Part shown: positions 14,969-15,636 of the stretch, piece after piece | Position numbering within the stretch: the stretch's first letter is position 1 | How the letters are laid out: every line of letters begins with the position of its first letter | NCBI GenBank assembly: GCA_910578755.1 | Contig: CAJTSZ010000049.1 | Location: 1-15,636 of the forward strand | Source of the DNA: an uncultured Oscillospiraceae bacterium | GTDB taxonomy: Bacteria; Bacillota; Clostridia; Oscillospirales; Ruminococcaceae | DNA length: 15,636 bases | Direction of reading: 5' to 3' | The notes under the pieces: model-generated | The model's database searches: none | The model's input: only the letters and a program-made list of their open reading frames with translations | What the model was told of the DNA's origin: nothing | Made by a program: the position numbers and the translations under genes

Positions 14969-15013
14969 ATGGGGCGTTCAGCCCCATACCCTATACAGGG
15001 CGCTCCGCCCCTG
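14969..15013. repeat. GC-rich intergenic hairpins after tmcAL
   Basis: ATGGGGC/GCCCCAT (14969-14987) and CAGGGCG/CGCCCTG with a bulge (14996-15013) lie between the stop codon and the terminator. They have no T-run and their role is unknown. Confidence 0.5.
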
Positions 15014-15025
15014 CACCCAGGCCTA

Positions 15026-15064
15026 AACCTTACAGTGGTGTACCGCTGTAAGGTTTTTCTTTTT
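15026..15064 (+). terminator. Intrinsic terminator of tmcAL
   Basis: AACCTTACAGTGGT pairs over 14 positions with ACCGCTGTAAGGTT (one G-U), with a two-base gap, followed by TTTTTCTTTTT. Its left arm is part of a 16-base direct repeat with 15527-15542. Confidence 0.88.
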
Positions 15065-15335
15065 GGGCCTCCACGGCCCAGACCTGCTCCCTGGTTTTGT
15101 GGGGCTTGTTTCCCGCTGTGCTGACTTTGGAATTATGTCCTCTAACCGTTAGAGCCCCAAAGTTTAGTAATGCCCTGCGCAGGCAGGGCTGCTAAGCGGG
15201 CAGTCTGCCCCCTCCTTTGGGCAGACCAACCGTTGTGCAGCGCAACAATCTTATAATGTGGCTATGTGACCATGCGTAGCATGAGCCACAGCCATATTAT
15301 AATTCTATGTTGCGCAAACACCGGTTGCCGCCGCT
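15065..15335 (+). ncRNA. Candidate structured RNA or repeat core, copy 2
   Basis: The plus-strand counterpart of the block at 53-298. In order: GGGCC/GGCCC (15065-15079), GCTCC/GGGGC (15086-15105), closing stem CCCGCT/AGCGGG (15112-15117 with 15195-15200) around CTCTAA/TTAGAG and GCCCTG/CAGGGC, then GTCTGCCC/GGGCAGAC (15203-15226) with loop CCTCCTTT, and CAACCG/CGGTTG (15227-15232 with 15322-15327) carrying a long arm closed by GCGCAACA/TGTTGCGC (15240-15315). The arm is almost entirely paired, including TTATAATG with CATATTATAA. It sits directly behind the tmcAL terminator; no separate promoter is convincing, so whether it is transcribed is unknown. Confidence 0.5.
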
Positions 15336-15363
15336 TATTGAGGGCTACTGACAAATTGGGGGC

Positions 15364-15487
15364 CCAGGGGCAAAGCCCCGGCGACTTTCTTTTCCATATT
15401 TTTTTCTTCGCAGAAAGAAATATGGCCCAGGGTTCGGGGCCGGGTAGGCCCCGTTGACAGAGGGTTGGAGACAGCTGATACCTCCAA
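15364..15487 (+). repeat. Tail module C, following core copy 2
   Basis: Hairpins CCAGGGG/CCCCGG (15364-15381), CCATATTTTTTTCT/AGAAAGAAATATGG (15394-15425, 14 pairs, loop TCGC), CGGGGCC/GGCCCCG (15435-15453) and TTGGAG/CTCCAA (15465-15487) with loop region containing AGCTGAT. Same order as modules A and B. Confidence 0.6.
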
Positions 15488-15580
15488 AAAATAGGGCCAC
15501 AAGTTGGGCATAGCCCAATTTGCTAACTTACAGCGGTGTACCATGTTACTTGCAAAACTATTATTTTTTCTATCAATGTG

Positions 15581-15609
15581 ATATAATAACCGCAAAGCGG
15601 TTATTATAT
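15581..15609 (+). repeat. Perfect inverted repeat at the right end
   Basis: ATATAATAACCGC and GCGGTTATTATAT form a perfect 13-bp stem with loop AAA. T-runs on either side are short, so it may be a weak terminator of a gene beyond the window. A TTGGGC/GCCCAA hairpin lies at about 15504-15518. No gene was found between tmcAL and the window end. Confidence 0.6.
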
Positions 15610-15636
15610 TTCAAGTGGCGTTCGCCTCGCCCCCGC

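Larger units (their letters stand above)
15029..15542 (+). repeat. 16-base direct repeats flanking core copy 2 and its tail
   Basis: CTTACAGTGGTGTACC (15029-15044) and CTTACAGCGGTGTACC (15527-15542) differ at one base and enclose core copy 2 plus tail C, start to start 498 bases apart. They could be a duplicated target, a remnant of a site, or two related hairpin arms. Confidence 0.5.

Noticed and set aside
1..15636. CRISPR array, insertion sequence with transposase, tRNA or rRNA genes, prophage
   Set aside because: No regularly spaced direct repeats, transposase or integrase frames, tRNA cloverleaf or rRNA sequence were seen.

Overview
The window looks like chromosomal DNA from a spore-forming, strictly anaerobic member of the Clostridia, most like an Oscillospiraceae/Ruminococcaceae gut bacterium. 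This rests on a single-chain pyruvate:ferredoxin oxidoreductase, acetate kinase, spore maturation genes spmA/spmB, an AbrB of the clostridial Cys-tail type, strong AGGAGG-type ribosome binding sites and GC-rich intergenic hairpins. The genus is not determined.

Layout. Bases 1-600 hold a dense cluster of structured repeats and no gene. nifJ (826-4371, +) has a clear sigma-A promoter and shares a bidirectional terminator with a convergent lipoprotein gene (4434-5147, -). A small DUF378 membrane protein gene (5366-5572, -) follows, with a sigma-G-like promoter. abrB (5907-6152, -) and spmA-spmB (6311-7430, +) are divergent. A run of minus-strand genes follows: DUF3006, a ComEC-like metallo-beta-lactamase-fold protein, an unrecognised 136-residue protein and a YgiQ radical SAM protein (together 7521-11223), then a GNAT acetyltransferase (11520-12020) and ackA (12129-13328). 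tmcAL (13771-14946, +) diverges from ackA. The last 690 bases hold terminators and a second copy of the structured repeat.

How the genes fit together. PFOR makes acetyl-CoA and reduced ferredoxin from pyruvate, and AckA makes ATP and acetate from acetyl phosphate. Phosphotransacetylase, the step between them, is not in the window. TmcAL uses acetate and ATP to modify tRNA-Met, so an acetate producer and an acetate consumer are divergent neighbours. spmA/spmB, abrB and the DUF378 gene suggest a sporulation-linked stretch.

The most unusual content is non-coding. An approximately 230-270 nt element occurs once near each end of the window, on opposite strands. Its stems carry compensatory base changes, and one hairpin has an identical CCTCCTTT loop in both copies, complementary to a Shine-Dalgarno sequence. 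A separate hairpin module ('tail') ending in a TTGGAG...CTCCAA hairpin occurs three times. I do not recognise either as a named RNA family. The ackA/tmcAL gap also holds a plausible approximately 100-nt terminated transcript with its own promoter.
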